Source of the DNA: Streptomyces narbonensis
Lineage (GTDB): Bacteria; Actinomycetota; Actinomycetes; Streptomycetales; Streptomycetaceae
Direction: 5' to 3'
Assembly: GCF_014649015.1 (NCBI RefSeq)
Contig: NZ_BMSF01000004.1
Span: 248,001 to 312,000, forward strand
Length of the DNA: 64,000 bases
The notes below the pieces were generated by a model. It was not told the DNA's origin, did no database searches, and worked only from the letters and a program-made list of their open reading frames with translations. A program made the translations under genes and the position numbers. Of this stretch, positions 9,669-17,203 are shown in pieces. Each line of letters opens with the position of its first letter. Within the stretch, counting starts at the first letter, position 1.

Positions 9669-10648
9669 GTCAGCCCCCTCAGGTGCGTGACGAGCGTGGC
9701 CGTGCAGCCCACCCCGTACGTCGTCCTGATCCGGTCCAGGAGGGAGTCCCGGTGCAACCGGTACTCCTGCGTCCCCACGTAGTCGAGGACGGTCGCCGCG
9801 ACCGCACAGCCCAGCTGGGCCGCGCACCGCTCGGGCACGCCCCACAGCGTCCCGGCGAGGAAGCCCGCCCGGAAGGCGTCGCCCACGCCGGTCGGGTCGA
9901 CGACCCCCGCGACCTCCACCGCGGGGACGGCGAGCGTGGCGCGGTCCGCGCCGTGGACGCGGACGCCCGCCTCGCCGTGCGTCGTGACCCAGGCGCCGAC
10001 CCTGCGCAGCACCTCGGCCTCGCTCCAGCCGGACTTCTCCAGGAGCAGGGCCGTCTCGTACTCGTTGGTGAAGAGGAACCGCGCCCCGTCCACCAGCTCC
10101 CGCACCTCCCCGCCGTCCAGCCGCGCCAGCTGCTGCGAAGGATCGGCGGCGAAGGGAATCCCCAGGTCACGGCAGGTGCGGGTGTGCCGGAGCATGGCCT
10201 CGGGGTCGTCCGGGGAGACCAGGACCAGTTCCAGCCGGCCCGTGCGCGCGACGACGTCCCGCAGGTCGATCTCGCGCGCCTCGGCCATCGCCCCCGCGTA
10301 GAAGGTGGCGATCTGGTTCTGGGCCCGGTCGGTGGTACAGACGAAGCGGGCGGTGTGGAGCCTCTCGCTGACGCGCACCGAGTCGGTGTCGACGCCGTGG
10401 TCCTTCAGCCAGACCCGGTACGGCTCGAAGTCGGCCCCGACCGCGCCCACGAGGGCGGGACGCAGCCCGAGGACGCCGAGCCCGAAGGCGATGTTCGCTG
10501 CCACTCCGCCGCGCCTGACCTCCAGGTTGTCGGCGAGGAACGACAGGGAGACCCGGTCCAGCCGGTCGGCGAGCAGCTGCTCGCTGAACCAGCCGGGGAA
10601 GGTCATCAGATGGTCGGTCGCGATGGATCCCGTGACAGCGATACGCAT
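9665..10648 (-). CDS. adoK: Adenosine kinase (PfkB/ribokinase family)
   Basis: A 327-residue PfkB kinase that closely follows, from memory, the mycobacterial adenosine kinase pattern: MRIAVTGSIATDHLMTFPG at the N-terminus, the RGGVAANIAFGLGVLG substrate loop, AADPSQQLARL, TNEYE, and the DPTGVGDAFRAGF signature with catalytic base Asp257. It phosphorylates adenosine to AMP. In this operon it would remove the adenosine released by AhcY and pull SAH hydrolysis forward. That context favours adenosine over a sugar substrate. It overlaps metH by 4 bp and sits 3 bp from metK. Confidence 0.9.
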   Translation of the reverse strand: MRIAVTGSIATDHLMTFPGWFSEQLLADRLDRVSLSFLADNLEVRRGGVAANIAFGLGVLGLRPALVGAVGADFEPYRVWLKDHGVDTDSVRVSERLHTARFVCTTDRAQNQIATFYAGAMAEAREIDLRDVVARTGRLELVLVSPDDPEAMLRHTRTCRDLGIPFAADPSQQLARLDGGEVRELVDGARFLFTNEYETALLLEKSGWSEAEVLRRVGAWVTTHGEAGVRVHGADRATLAVPAVEVAGVVDPTGVGDAFRAGFLAGTLWGVPERCAAQLGCAVAATVLDYVGTQEYRLHRDSLLDRIRTTYGVGCTATLVTHLRGLT

Positions 10649-10651
10649 GGC

Positions 10652-11872
10652 CTACACCCCTCCCTCTTTTTGCGCTGCCTTCTTGAGGGCCTCCACGCGG
10701 TCCGTGCGCTCCCAGGTGAACTCGGGGAGCTCACGGCCGAAGTGGCCGTAGGCGGCCGTCTCGGCGTAGATGGGCCGCTTGAGGTCCAGGTCGCGGATGA
10801 TCGCGGCCGGGCGGAGGTCGAAGACCTCGCTGACGGCCTCCTGGATCGCGACGTCCGGCAGGGTGCCGGTGCCGAAGGTCTCCACGAAGAGGCCTACGGG
10901 TTCGGCCTTGCCGATCGCGTAGGCGACCTGCACCTCGCAGCGGCGGGCGAGGCCGGCCGCGACGACGTTCTTCGCGACCCAGCGCATCGCGTACGCGGCG
11001 GAGCGGTCGACCTTCGACGGGTCTTTGCCGGAGAAGGCGCCTCCGCCGTGCCGGGCCATCCCGCCGTACGTGTCGATGATGATCTTCCGGCCGGTGAGTC
11101 CGGCGTCGCCCATCGGGCCGCCGACCTCGAAGCGCCCGGTCGGGTTGACCAGGAGCCGGTAGCCGTCGGACTCCAGGGTGACGCCCTCCTCGACGAGCTC
11201 CTTGAGGACGTGCTCGACGACGTACTCGCGGACGTCCGGGGTGAGCAGGCCCTCGACGGAGATGTCGGCGGCGTGCTGCGAGGAGACGACGACCGTGTCG
11301 AGGCGGACCGGGCGGTCCCCGTCGTACTCGATGGTGACCTGCGTCTTGCCGTCGGGCCGCAGGTACGGCACGGTGCCGTTCTTGCGGACCTCGGTCAGCC
11401 GGCGCGACAGGCGGTGGGCCAGTGCGATGGGCAGCGGCATCAGCTCGGCGGTGTCGTCGCAGGCGTAGCCGAACATCAGGCCCTGGTCGCCGGCGCCCTG
11501 CGCGTCGAGCTCGTCACCGGTGCCTTCGACCCGGGACTCGTAGGCCGTGTCGACGCCCTGGGCGATGTCCGGAGACTGCGCGCCGATGGACACCGAGACG
11601 CCGCAGGAGGCGCCGTCGAAGCCCTTCGCGGAGGAGTCGTAGCCGATGTCGAGGATCGCCTCGCGCACCAGCTTCGCTATCGGCGCGTACGCCGTGGTGG
11701 TGACCTCGCCGGCGATGTGCACGAGACCGGTGGTGATCAGGGTCTCTACGGCGACCCGCGAGGACGGATCCTCGGTGAGCAGGGCGTCGAGGATCGTGTC
11801 GCTGATCCGGTCGGCGATCTTGTCGGGGTGCCCCTCGGTGACGGACTCCGAGGTGAAGAGGCGGCGGCTCAT
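10652..11872 (-). CDS. metK: S-adenosylmethionine synthetase
   Basis: Makes SAM from methionine and ATP. At 406 residues it is full length, with GHPDK (14-18), the [12 protein letters not shown] loop (126-137), the glycine-rich [19 protein letters not shown] phosphate-binding segment and the C-terminal [11 protein letters not shown]. The start overlaps the stop of the carrier-protein gene by 4 bp, so SAM synthesis is physically tied to the biosynthetic genes, not free-standing. Streptomyces genomes normally carry a housekeeping metK elsewhere, so this may be a second, cluster-dedicated copy; that cannot be tested from the window. Confidence 0.97.
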   Translation of the reverse strand: MSRRLFTSESVTEGHPDKIADRISDTILDALLTEDPSSRVAVETLITTGLVHIAGEVTTTAYAPIAKLVREAILDIGYDSSAKGFDGASCGVSVSIGAQSPDIAQGVDTAYESRVEGTGDELDAQGAGDQGLMFGYACDDTAELMPLPIALAHRLSRRLTEVRKNGTVPYLRPDGKTQVTIEYDGDRPVRLDTVVVSSQHAADISVEGLLTPDVREYVVEHVLKELVEEGVTLESDGYRLLVNPTGRFEVGGPMGDAGLTGRKIIIDTYGGMARHGGGAFSGKDPSKVDRSAAYAMRWVAKNVVAAGLARRCEVQVAYAIGKAEPVGLFVETFGTGTLPDVAIQEAVSEVFDLRPAAIIRDLDLKRPIYAETAAYGHFGRELPEFTWERTDRVEALKKAAQKEGGV

Positions 11873-12120
11873 GCCTGGGCCTCCGCCGGGGTCTTGAAGA
11901 AGTGCTGCTCGATCGCGCCGAGGGTGCGGATCGACTCGACCTCCAGGGTCTCCATCTGGATGGCGGTGCCGCTCTCCTGCTCCAGGAGGAAGACGAACTC
12001 GACGAAGGACAGCGAGTCGATGAGCCGGTTCTCGATCAGGTCGAGGTCGGAGGCGATGTCGTCGCGCTCGGGGTGACGGTCGAGGATCCAGTTCTTCACC
12101 GTCTGCAGGCCGTCGGCCAT
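11869..12120 (-). CDS. Free-standing acyl/aminoacyl carrier protein
   Basis: An 83-residue carrier protein. The phosphopantetheine attachment site is Ser36 in the motif NRLIDSLSF, followed by [12 protein letters not shown] and a short C-terminal tail. The aromatic and hydrophobic DSLSFVEF context resembles carriers paired with aaRS-like amino acid:carrier-protein ligases more than fatty-acid ACPs, which have DSLDxVEL. The ligase and a phosphopantetheinyl transferase gene lie directly upstream, so the likely role is to hold an activated amino acid for later enzymes. A 19-bp gap separates it from acpS; the 3' end overlaps metK. Confidence 0.9.
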   Translation of the reverse strand: MADGLQTVKNWILDRHPERDDIASDLDLIENRLIDSLSFVEFVFLLEQESGTAIQMETLEVESIRTLGAIEQHFFKTPAEAQA

Positions 12121-12139
12121 GGTTGATCTCCTTTAGCTG

Positions 12140-12631
12140 CTACTGGATGGGTGTGGCGGGAGCGGGGACGGGGACGGGGCCGGGGGCAGGAGCGGGGACA
12201 GGGGCGGGAGCGGGAGCGATGATCGGGGCGGCCACCGCCACCGCGTAGTCCACGTCGTGGCTGATGGACACGGTGATCTCGGTGATCCCGGACTCGGCGG
12301 CCATCTCGGCGGCGGCCCGGTGCAGCTCCACGAGCGGCCAGCCGCCCTCGGAGCGCCGTACGACGATGTCCGGCCAGGGCAGGAACCTGCCCCTGACCCG
12401 TAAGGTCTTGAAGGCCGCTTCCTTGGCCGCGATCCGCCCGCACAGGCTCAGGACGTCGAGCCCGGAGGAGGTACGGCAGTCGGCGAGCTCGCCGGGGGTG
12501 AGCATCCGCTCGAAGAACCGCTCGCCGTACTCGGCGAGGAGCCTGCGGACACGGTTGACGGACACGATGTCCATGCCGAGGTTCGCCCACCCCAGGCCGC
12601 CCGCCGGCGGGGCGGCGGGACGGGCCGGCAC
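12140..12631 (-). CDS. acpS: AcpS-type phosphopantetheinyl transferase, TTA codon, Pro-Ala tail
   Basis: Transfers 4'-phosphopantetheine from CoA to a carrier-protein serine. Motifs are GMDIVSVNRVRRLL with metal ligand Asp21, FFERMLTPGEL, RIAAKEAAFKTL with Glu71, and VSISHDVDYAVAVA. The GTG start at 12631 lies 1 base after the ligase stop. Two oddities: Leu77 (in FKTLRV) is encoded by TTA (12401-12403 on the plus strand), the rare bldA-dependent codon, and the C-terminal 25 residues are an almost pure Pro/Ala/Val tail absent from normal AcpS. It probably serves the adjacent carrier protein, not fatty acid synthesis. Confidence 0.9.
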   Translation of the reverse strand: MPARPAAPPAGGLGWANLGMDIVSVNRVRRLLAEYGERFFERMLTPGELADCRTSSGLDVLSLCGRIAAKEAAFKTLRVRGRFLPWPDIVVRRSEGGWPLVELHRAAAEMAAESGITEITVSISHDVDYAVAVAAPIIAPAPAPVPAPAPGPVPVPAPATPIQ

Positions 12632-12632
12632 G

Positions 12633-13574
12633 TCAGATCACCGGCCCGGCCGTGCCGCTCGCACCGGCCCGCATACGGGCGTCCGCGTCGCGCACCGCCT
12701 GCGTGGCGGACTCCCAGCTGCCGTGCCGTCGGGTCAGTGCGGACAGCCAGCGCTCCAGGCCGAAGGCGACGCAGCTGGTGAAGGCCGGTCCGCCGGTCGA
12801 CTCCAGGGTGATGTCGCAGCGGTCCCCGAAGAAGTTCCGGTGCGTGTTGACGGAGGCGATGGCCAGGTCCTCGTACAGGAACTCGTACTTGACCGGGGTG
12901 AGCCGCTGGAGGACCGCCTTGGAGCTGCCCTTGTCGAAGAAGGGGTCGCAGGCGGCCTCCTTGCGCAGCGGCAGGTCGAGCGCCGTCGCGAAGGCCTGGA
13001 TGCGGGCGGTGAAGTCGGCGAGGTGCGCCTCGGCGTGCTCGCGCGCCCCGATGGCGACGATCTCCCGCATGCGGAAACCGAGTTGGCGCCGCATGCCTTC
13101 GTAGTGGGTCTCCTTGCGGAAGCACCAGGAGCAGATCGTGACGAGGGTGTCGTCGGCGACCCGGGTGCCCTGGTGGTCGAGGTAGACCGCGTAGCAGGAC
13201 GCCGAGGGCAGTCCGAGCGCGGCCGGTTCGAGGGCGTCGCTCGGGAAGCAGCCGGTGTCCTCGCAGAAGGGCGTGGTCGCGCGGCGCTCCAGGTCGAGCG
13301 GGGCGGCGACGACGGCCTGGTGCGGGAAGTTGTCGTAGTAGTCCAGCCTGGCCAGGTCGGCGGCCGGCAGGAGCGGGGGCATCGTCATCGGGCGGGCGCC
13401 CGCGGTCGTGCCCCAGCCTTCGAAGGTGTCGTCGAGGAGCCGCAGGAGGCGGGTCCCCTCCGGGCCGAGCGAGGGCAGGCCCCGGGTGGTGCCGGGCCGG
13501 TCACTCCTCGGCCGGCCCTGGCTGTCACCGACTGTCTCGGGGGCCCCGGCTTGCGCGGGGGTCGTCACGGTCAT
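12633..13574 (-). CDS. SerRS-like amino acid:[carrier protein] ligase
   Basis: A 313-residue class II aaRS-like protein without the N-terminal coiled-coil tRNA arm of seryl-tRNA synthetase. Visible parts are the motif-2-like CFRKETHYEG/MRRQLGFRMREIVAIG (151-176), the FFDKGSSKA segment (212-220), VKYEFLYED, VNTHRNFFG and motif 3 TSCVAFGLERWL (267-278). Cys127, Glu171 and Cys268 match the spacing of the zinc site described for aa:CP ligases (family knowledge from Bradyrhizobium homologues). Those enzymes adenylate a small amino acid such as Gly or Ala and load it on a carrier. The carrier and AcpS genes next door support this. Substrate unproven. The first 35 residues look disordered. Confidence 0.88.
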   Translation of the reverse strand: MTVTTPAQAGAPETVGDSQGRPRSDRPGTTRGLPSLGPEGTRLLRLLDDTFEGWGTTAGARPMTMPPLLPAADLARLDYYDNFPHQAVVAAPLDLERRATTPFCEDTGCFPSDALEPAALGLPSASCYAVYLDHQGTRVADDTLVTICSWCFRKETHYEGMRRQLGFRMREIVAIGAREHAEAHLADFTARIQAFATALDLPLRKEAACDPFFDKGSSKAVLQRLTPVKYEFLYEDLAIASVNTHRNFFGDRCDITLESTGGPAFTSCVAFGLERWLSALTRRHGSWESATQAVRDADARMRAGASGTAGPVI

Positions 13575-13617
13575 GGTCTCTTCACCTCTCGGGTGGGAGG
13601 TCTCGGGAGGGGCGCGC

Positions 13618-14511
13618 TCAGACGACGGGCAGGGTGTCGTCGGAGAAGATCCCGGTCTTCAGGAAGAAGGCGAGCGGCTTGCGGATGGCCTTGCGCTCGT
13701 GCGGGCGGCGGCGCTCGTCGGCGACCAGTGAGTTGCGCAGGGCCAGCGGGTCGGGGATGCCGGCGTCGCGGTAGACGTGGGGGTTGTAGAGGGAGTTGGT
13801 GCTGTAGACGACGTACCGCTTGAGGTACGCCTCCACCTCCCGCACCCGCTCGGCACCGACCGCCTGGCACATCCGGCCGTACAGGAGGGAGACCAGCTCG
13901 CGTCCGAAGGCGATGTGGCGGGACTCGTCCTGGTGGTGGATGCGGTTGACCTCGCGGATGGTGTGGCAGAGGGAGTCGTCCTTCGCCATCCGGGAGTTGT
14001 AGTGGTCGACCAGCTCCTCGAAGAAGAGGATGCGGGTGAAGACCAGGAAGTTCTCGACTTCGGGCTCCCAGGCCGCGTCGGCGCGCATCGCGGTGGAGCC
14101 GTAGATCTTGTGGCCGTAGCGGCGGCAGAACTCGGAGAAGAACCACATGTGTTCGTTCTCCTCACCGATGAAGTGGTGGAAGAAGTCCGAGGGGACCTCG
14201 AAGCCCGGCATGTGGATGCGGCCGACGACCTCGATGAGGAGCTCGCGGATGCCGTGGACGTTCAGGCTGTAGAAGTTGATGGACTCCCACTTCGACAGGC
14301 GCTGAAGCGTTTCCTCGCCGAGGGTGTCGTAGTGCTCGGTGCCGTAGACGGTGAGCAGCTCGGGGGTCATCCAGAAACGGTTCTCCTCCAGCGTCTCGGG
14401 CCACTGGAAGGTCTGGTACGGGTTGTAGTAGTCCTCCACGGAGCGCTCGCTGAGCCGCTCCAGGACCTCCATGAACCGGTCGGTGACGGGCAGGGGGGCG
14501 GTCACGCCCAT
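13618..14511 (-). CDS. AurF-family diiron oxygenase
   Basis: A 297-residue all-helical protein with the AurF diiron ligand set: an early helix glutamate (probably Glu90 in GIRELLIE), Glu118-x-x-His121 (EENEH), Glu165 (FFEELVD), and His192-x3-Glu196-x2-His199 (NRIHHQDESRHIAF). The spacing Glu165-His192-Glu196-His199 equals that of AurF Glu196-His223-Glu227-His230. AurF relatives N-oxygenate arylamines or act on carrier-bound substrates (hydroxylation). Next to an aminoacyl-carrier system, oxygenation of a tethered amino acid is the most direct reading. It starts after a good GAGGAG site and lies 43 bp upstream of the ligase. Confidence 0.85.
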   Translation of the reverse strand: MGVTAPLPVTDRFMEVLERLSERSVEDYYNPYQTFQWPETLEENRFWMTPELLTVYGTEHYDTLGEETLQRLSKWESINFYSLNVHGIRELLIEVVGRIHMPGFEVPSDFFHHFIGEENEHMWFFSEFCRRYGHKIYGSTAMRADAAWEPEVENFLVFTRILFFEELVDHYNSRMAKDDSLCHTIREVNRIHHQDESRHIAFGRELVSLLYGRMCQAVGAERVREVEAYLKRYVVYSTNSLYNPHVYRDAGIPDPLALRNSLVADERRRPHERKAIRKPLAFFLKTGIFSDDTLPVV

Positions 14512-14555
14512 GAGGGTGCTCCTCTGACGATGGGGGCGGTGGGTTGCGGTGGGTC

Positions 14556-14591
14556 AGGGCCTGTCCGACCCTGATCCGCCGGACAGGCCCT
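14556..14591 (-). terminator. 12-bp perfect hairpin within the operon
   Basis: AGGGCCTGTCCG and its exact complement CGGACAGGCCCT flank a 12-base loop. The methyltransferase TAG stop at 14592-14590 lies on the edge of the stem, and the diiron oxygenase gene begins 44 bp further on. It looks like a Streptomyces terminator lacking a T-run and may reduce read-through from the methyltransferases into the downstream genes. Confidence 0.6.
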
Positions 14592-15633
14592 AGGGCCGGA
14601 CCTCGTACACCGCGTTGACCGCGGTCTCCGTGGCGCGCCGCCAGCGGGTGAAGCCGGCCTCCTCCGCGATGGACCGGAAGGCCTTCTCGCCGGAGTGGTT
14701 GCCGAGGGCGTGCGGGCCGCGCTGCGCGACCGCGACCGGCAGGCACATCACGGCCGACAGGGCCATGAACATGCGGGCGGCGGGGGTCTGCGTCTCGATG
14801 TCCTGCGGGGAGACGTTCGACTCGACGAGCATCCAGGTGCCGTCCGCGTCCAGGGACTTGTGGACGTGCTGGGCGGCGGCGACCGGGTCGCCCATGTCGT
14901 GCAGGGCGTTGAAGAAGCACACCAGGTCGTAGCCGGAGCCCGGGTAGTCGTCGGCCGAGGCGACCTCGAAGACGACCCGGTCGGAGAGGCCGGCCTCCTC
15001 CGCGAGCTCGCGGGCGATCGAGATGGCCTCCTCGGAGTAGTCGAAGCCGTGGACCGTGGCCTGCGGGAACGTCTTGGCGATGAGGAGCGTGGTGTGTCCG
15101 ACGCCGCAGCCGACGTCCGCGACGGTGCCGCCGGCGGCGAGCTTTCCGGTGACCTCGTGCAGGGCGGGCAGCCAGTCCGGGACGAGCTTGTGCTCGTACG
15201 TGGGCTGGAAGAAGGAGCCCATGCCGGTGTCGAGGGCCGCGTCGTGCTCGGCCCAGCCGACGCCGTCACCGGTGCGGTACGCCTCGACGAGCAGGTCCTC
15301 GGTGGCGTACAGCGCCTTGAGGGCGGTGAAGAACCCGGCGGCGTAGGTGACGGCCTTCGGGTCGGCGAGGACCTCGACGTGGTCGGCGGGGAGCGTGTAC
15401 GTGAGCGAGCTGGGGTGCCGCTCGACGTACCCGGCGGAGAGCTGGGCGTGCAGCCACTCCTCGATGTACCGCTCGTCCGTCCCGGTCCTCTCGGCGAGCT
15501 GCCCCGCGGTGAGGGGCCCCGCCTCGGCCAGGGCCGCGTAGAGGCCGAGGCGCTGTCCGAGGGCGACGGTCAGACCGCGGACGGCCGCGCCGGCGTCGGT
15601 GATGACCCGCTGGTGGAAGTCGTGGGCGCTCAT
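14590..15633 (-). CDS. SAM-dependent methyltransferase with winged-helix N-domain
   Basis: A 347-residue protein. Residues 20-85 form a winged-helix, dimerisation-like domain (LGQRLGLYAALAEAGPL, AERTGTDERYIEEWL). Residues 165-300 are a class I Rossmann methyltransferase with motif I VADVGCGVGHTT and a later CFFNALHDMGDP. The closest pattern I know is the Rv2258c-like group, related to O-methyltransferases of natural-product pathways. The acceptor is unknown. Its ATG overlaps the stop of the upstream methyltransferase by 4 bp, so the two are coupled. Consumption of SAM by this pair would explain the linked SAM-recycling genes. Confidence 0.85.
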   Translation of the reverse strand: MSAHDFHQRVITDAGAAVRGLTVALGQRLGLYAALAEAGPLTAGQLAERTGTDERYIEEWLHAQLSAGYVERHPSSLTYTLPADHVEVLADPKAVTYAAGFFTALKALYATEDLLVEAYRTGDGVGWAEHDAALDTGMGSFFQPTYEHKLVPDWLPALHEVTGKLAAGGTVADVGCGVGHTTLLIAKTFPQATVHGFDYSEEAISIARELAEEAGLSDRVVFEVASADDYPGSGYDLVCFFNALHDMGDPVAAAQHVHKSLDADGTWMLVESNVSPQDIETQTPAARMFMALSAVMCLPVAVAQRGPHALGNHSGEKAFRSIAEEAGFTRWRRATETAVNAVYEVRP

Positions 15634-16472
15634 GCGGCCGGCTCCTCGCTGTGGGTGGGCGTGTCACACGTGAAGAGGAACGACCTCGGTACGCCCGGGA
15701 GGGCGCGCGGCGCGACCTGGTAGGGCCACCGCTCGAAGTCGGCGCCCTCCTCACCGGGCTGCTTGACCTCCCGTACGGCCCAGCCGCAGTCGTCGAGCAG
15801 CGCCTCGGGCTCCTCGGTGCCGAAGAGCCACGGGTTGCCGTCGTCCTTCAGGGCCTGGAGGAAGGTGCGGGCCAGCGGGTTGACCAGGGCGGCCCGGGAG
15901 ATGACGTCGCCGAGGAGCACGGAGCCGGGGGCGGAGTGCGCGGAGAGCGTCGAGATGAGGCCGCGGACCGCCTGCTCGGGGAGGAAGAACAGCAGGCCCT
16001 CGACGACCCACAGGACGGGCTCCTCGCTCTTCCAGCCCGCCTCCTTCAGGAAGCCGGTCCAGTCCTGGGTCAGGTCGACCGGGACGGTGACGCGGGTGCG
16101 GCCCGCGGGCTGCGGCTCGTCCGCCAGCATCTCCGCCTTGGCGGCGAGGAGCGCGGGGCGGTCCAGCTCGTAGACGGTGACGCCGTCGGGCCAGGGGAGG
16201 CGGTAGAAGCGGGTGTCCATGCCGGCGGCGAGGAAGACGACCTGGCGGATGCCGCGCTCCTCCACCGCCTTGACGATGGCCCGGTCGAGGTAGGTGGTGC
16301 GGATGGCGAGGAACGGCACGATGCCGCCCCCGTCGTAGCGGTCGAGCAGTTCGAAGCCGATCTGGTCGGCGACCGTCCGCGCGTAGGGATCGGCGAACAG
16401 CCGGTCCTCGCGCTCGGTCTCCAGGGCGCGCGCGGCGGCGGTCCACTGGGCGGTGCGGGATACGGCCTCCAC
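15630..16472 (-). CDS. LCM-family (TIGR00027-type) carboxyl/O-methyltransferase
   Basis: A 280-residue protein with the leucine-carboxyl-methyltransferase family pattern: SRTAQWTAAARALE near the N-terminus, LFADPYARTVADQIG, the SAM motif VVFLAAGMDTRFYRLPWP (about 78-95), VYELDRP and VVEGLLFFLPEQAV. Family members methylate carboxylates or hydroxyls; many Streptomyces copies sit in biosynthetic clusters. The start is a GTG with AAGGGGG upstream. The 150 bp before it hold a 15-bp tandem repeat array, so expression of this gene may differ from that of the MaoC gene ahead of it. Confidence 0.85.
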   Translation of the reverse strand: MEAVSRTAQWTAAARALETEREDRLFADPYARTVADQIGFELLDRYDGGGIVPFLAIRTTYLDRAIVKAVEERGIRQVVFLAAGMDTRFYRLPWPDGVTVYELDRPALLAAKAEMLADEPQPAGRTRVTVPVDLTQDWTGFLKEAGWKSEEPVLWVVEGLLFFLPEQAVRGLISTLSAHSAPGSVLLGDVISRAALVNPLARTFLQALKDDGNPWLFGTEEPEALLDDCGWAVREVKQPGEEGADFERWPYQVAPRALPGVPRSFLFTCDTPTHSEEPAA

Positions 16473-16498
16473 AGGAGGTCCCCCTTCACTGGCGAACA

Positions 16499-16572
16499 GG
16501 GTGGGAAGAGTCGGGTGGGGAAGAGTCGGGTGGGGAAGAGTCGGGTGGGGAAGAGTCGGGTGGGGAAGTGCC
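16499..16572. repeat. 15-bp tandem repeat array, about 5 copies
   Basis: The unit GGGTGGGGAAGAGTC occurs three times exactly (16513-16557), flanked by a 14-base version on the left and a diverged copy ending AAGTGCC on the right. It lies in the 150-bp gap between the MaoC and LCM methyltransferase genes. No protein reading is plausible. Confidence 0.9.
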
Positions 16573-16622
16573 GTCGGAGAGGTGCGGACGGCCGTGTTCA
16601 GGGCCCGGCGGAGGACGGTCCG

Positions 16623-17165
16623 TCAGGAGCTCATGGCCGGGACAGCGCTCTTCGCGGCCGGTCGCCCACAGGCGACGGGGTCCTCGGCCGCGGGCATCGA
16701 CGACAGATGGCCGGCCTCGGAGTCGGCGGGGCGCCGGCGGAAGATGCTGTGCAGGATCATGCTGAACACGGCCGTCCCGTCGGCGGCCACCAGGGTGCAC
16801 CGCGGTTTGACGGTGCCGGTGGCGGGGTTGAACGGCGACGGGGTGGAGCCGAGGATCTCGACGCGCGCGGTGAGGACGTCGCCCGGGCGGACGGGCCGCA
16901 GGTAGCGGACCTCGTCGATGCCGGGCGAGCCCATACAGGCGCTGTAGGCGAGCAGGCCGTCCACGTACCGCCGCATGAACATCGACTGCGTGTGGAAGCC
17001 GCTCGCGATCAGACCGCCGAACTGCGAACCCGCCGCGAGCTCGGGGTCCGTGTGGAAGGGCTGCGGGTCGAAGCGCCTGCCGAACTCCAGCACCTCCTCC
17101 ACCGTGACGGTGACGGCGCCCAGCTCGTGGACGTCGCCGGGCCGGAAGTCCTCGAAGTAGCGCAT
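16623..17165 (-). CDS. MaoC-type (R)-hydratase/dehydratase
   Basis: A 180-residue single hot-dog domain. The hydratase motif is present as FDPQPFHTD (Asp33, His38 as the catalytic pair), followed by QFGGLIASGFHT and a RYLRPVRPGDVLTARV strand. MaoC hydratases add or remove water on CoA- or carrier-bound enoyl groups. The last 35 residues are an unstructured Pro/Ala extension. I prefer the ATG at 17165 over the GTG one codon upstream because CAAGGGGGG is then 6 bases away. It is the first gene behind the promoter at 17211-17240 and so the likely first cistron of the main operon. Confidence 0.85.
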   Translation of the reverse strand: MRYFEDFRPGDVHELGAVTVTVEEVLEFGRRFDPQPFHTDPELAAGSQFGGLIASGFHTQSMFMRRYVDGLLAYSACMGSPGIDEVRYLRPVRPGDVLTARVEILGSTPSPFNPATGTVKPRCTLVAADGTAVFSMILHSIFRRRPADSEAGHLSSMPAAEDPVACGRPAAKSAVPAMSS

Positions 17166-17203
17166 CACGCGCCCCCCTTGACCTAGGAGTGTCTTTCCCT
17201 GGC

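Noticed and set aside
6228-9782. 1184-residue open frame on the plus strand across metH
   Set aside because: It is antisense to an unmistakable MetH; long antisense frames are expected in high-GC DNA and the translation shows no domain.
12633-13574. Second seryl-tRNA synthetase
   Set aside because: It lacks the N-terminal coiled-coil tRNA arm, is about 100 residues short, and has the aa:CP-ligase zinc-site pattern.
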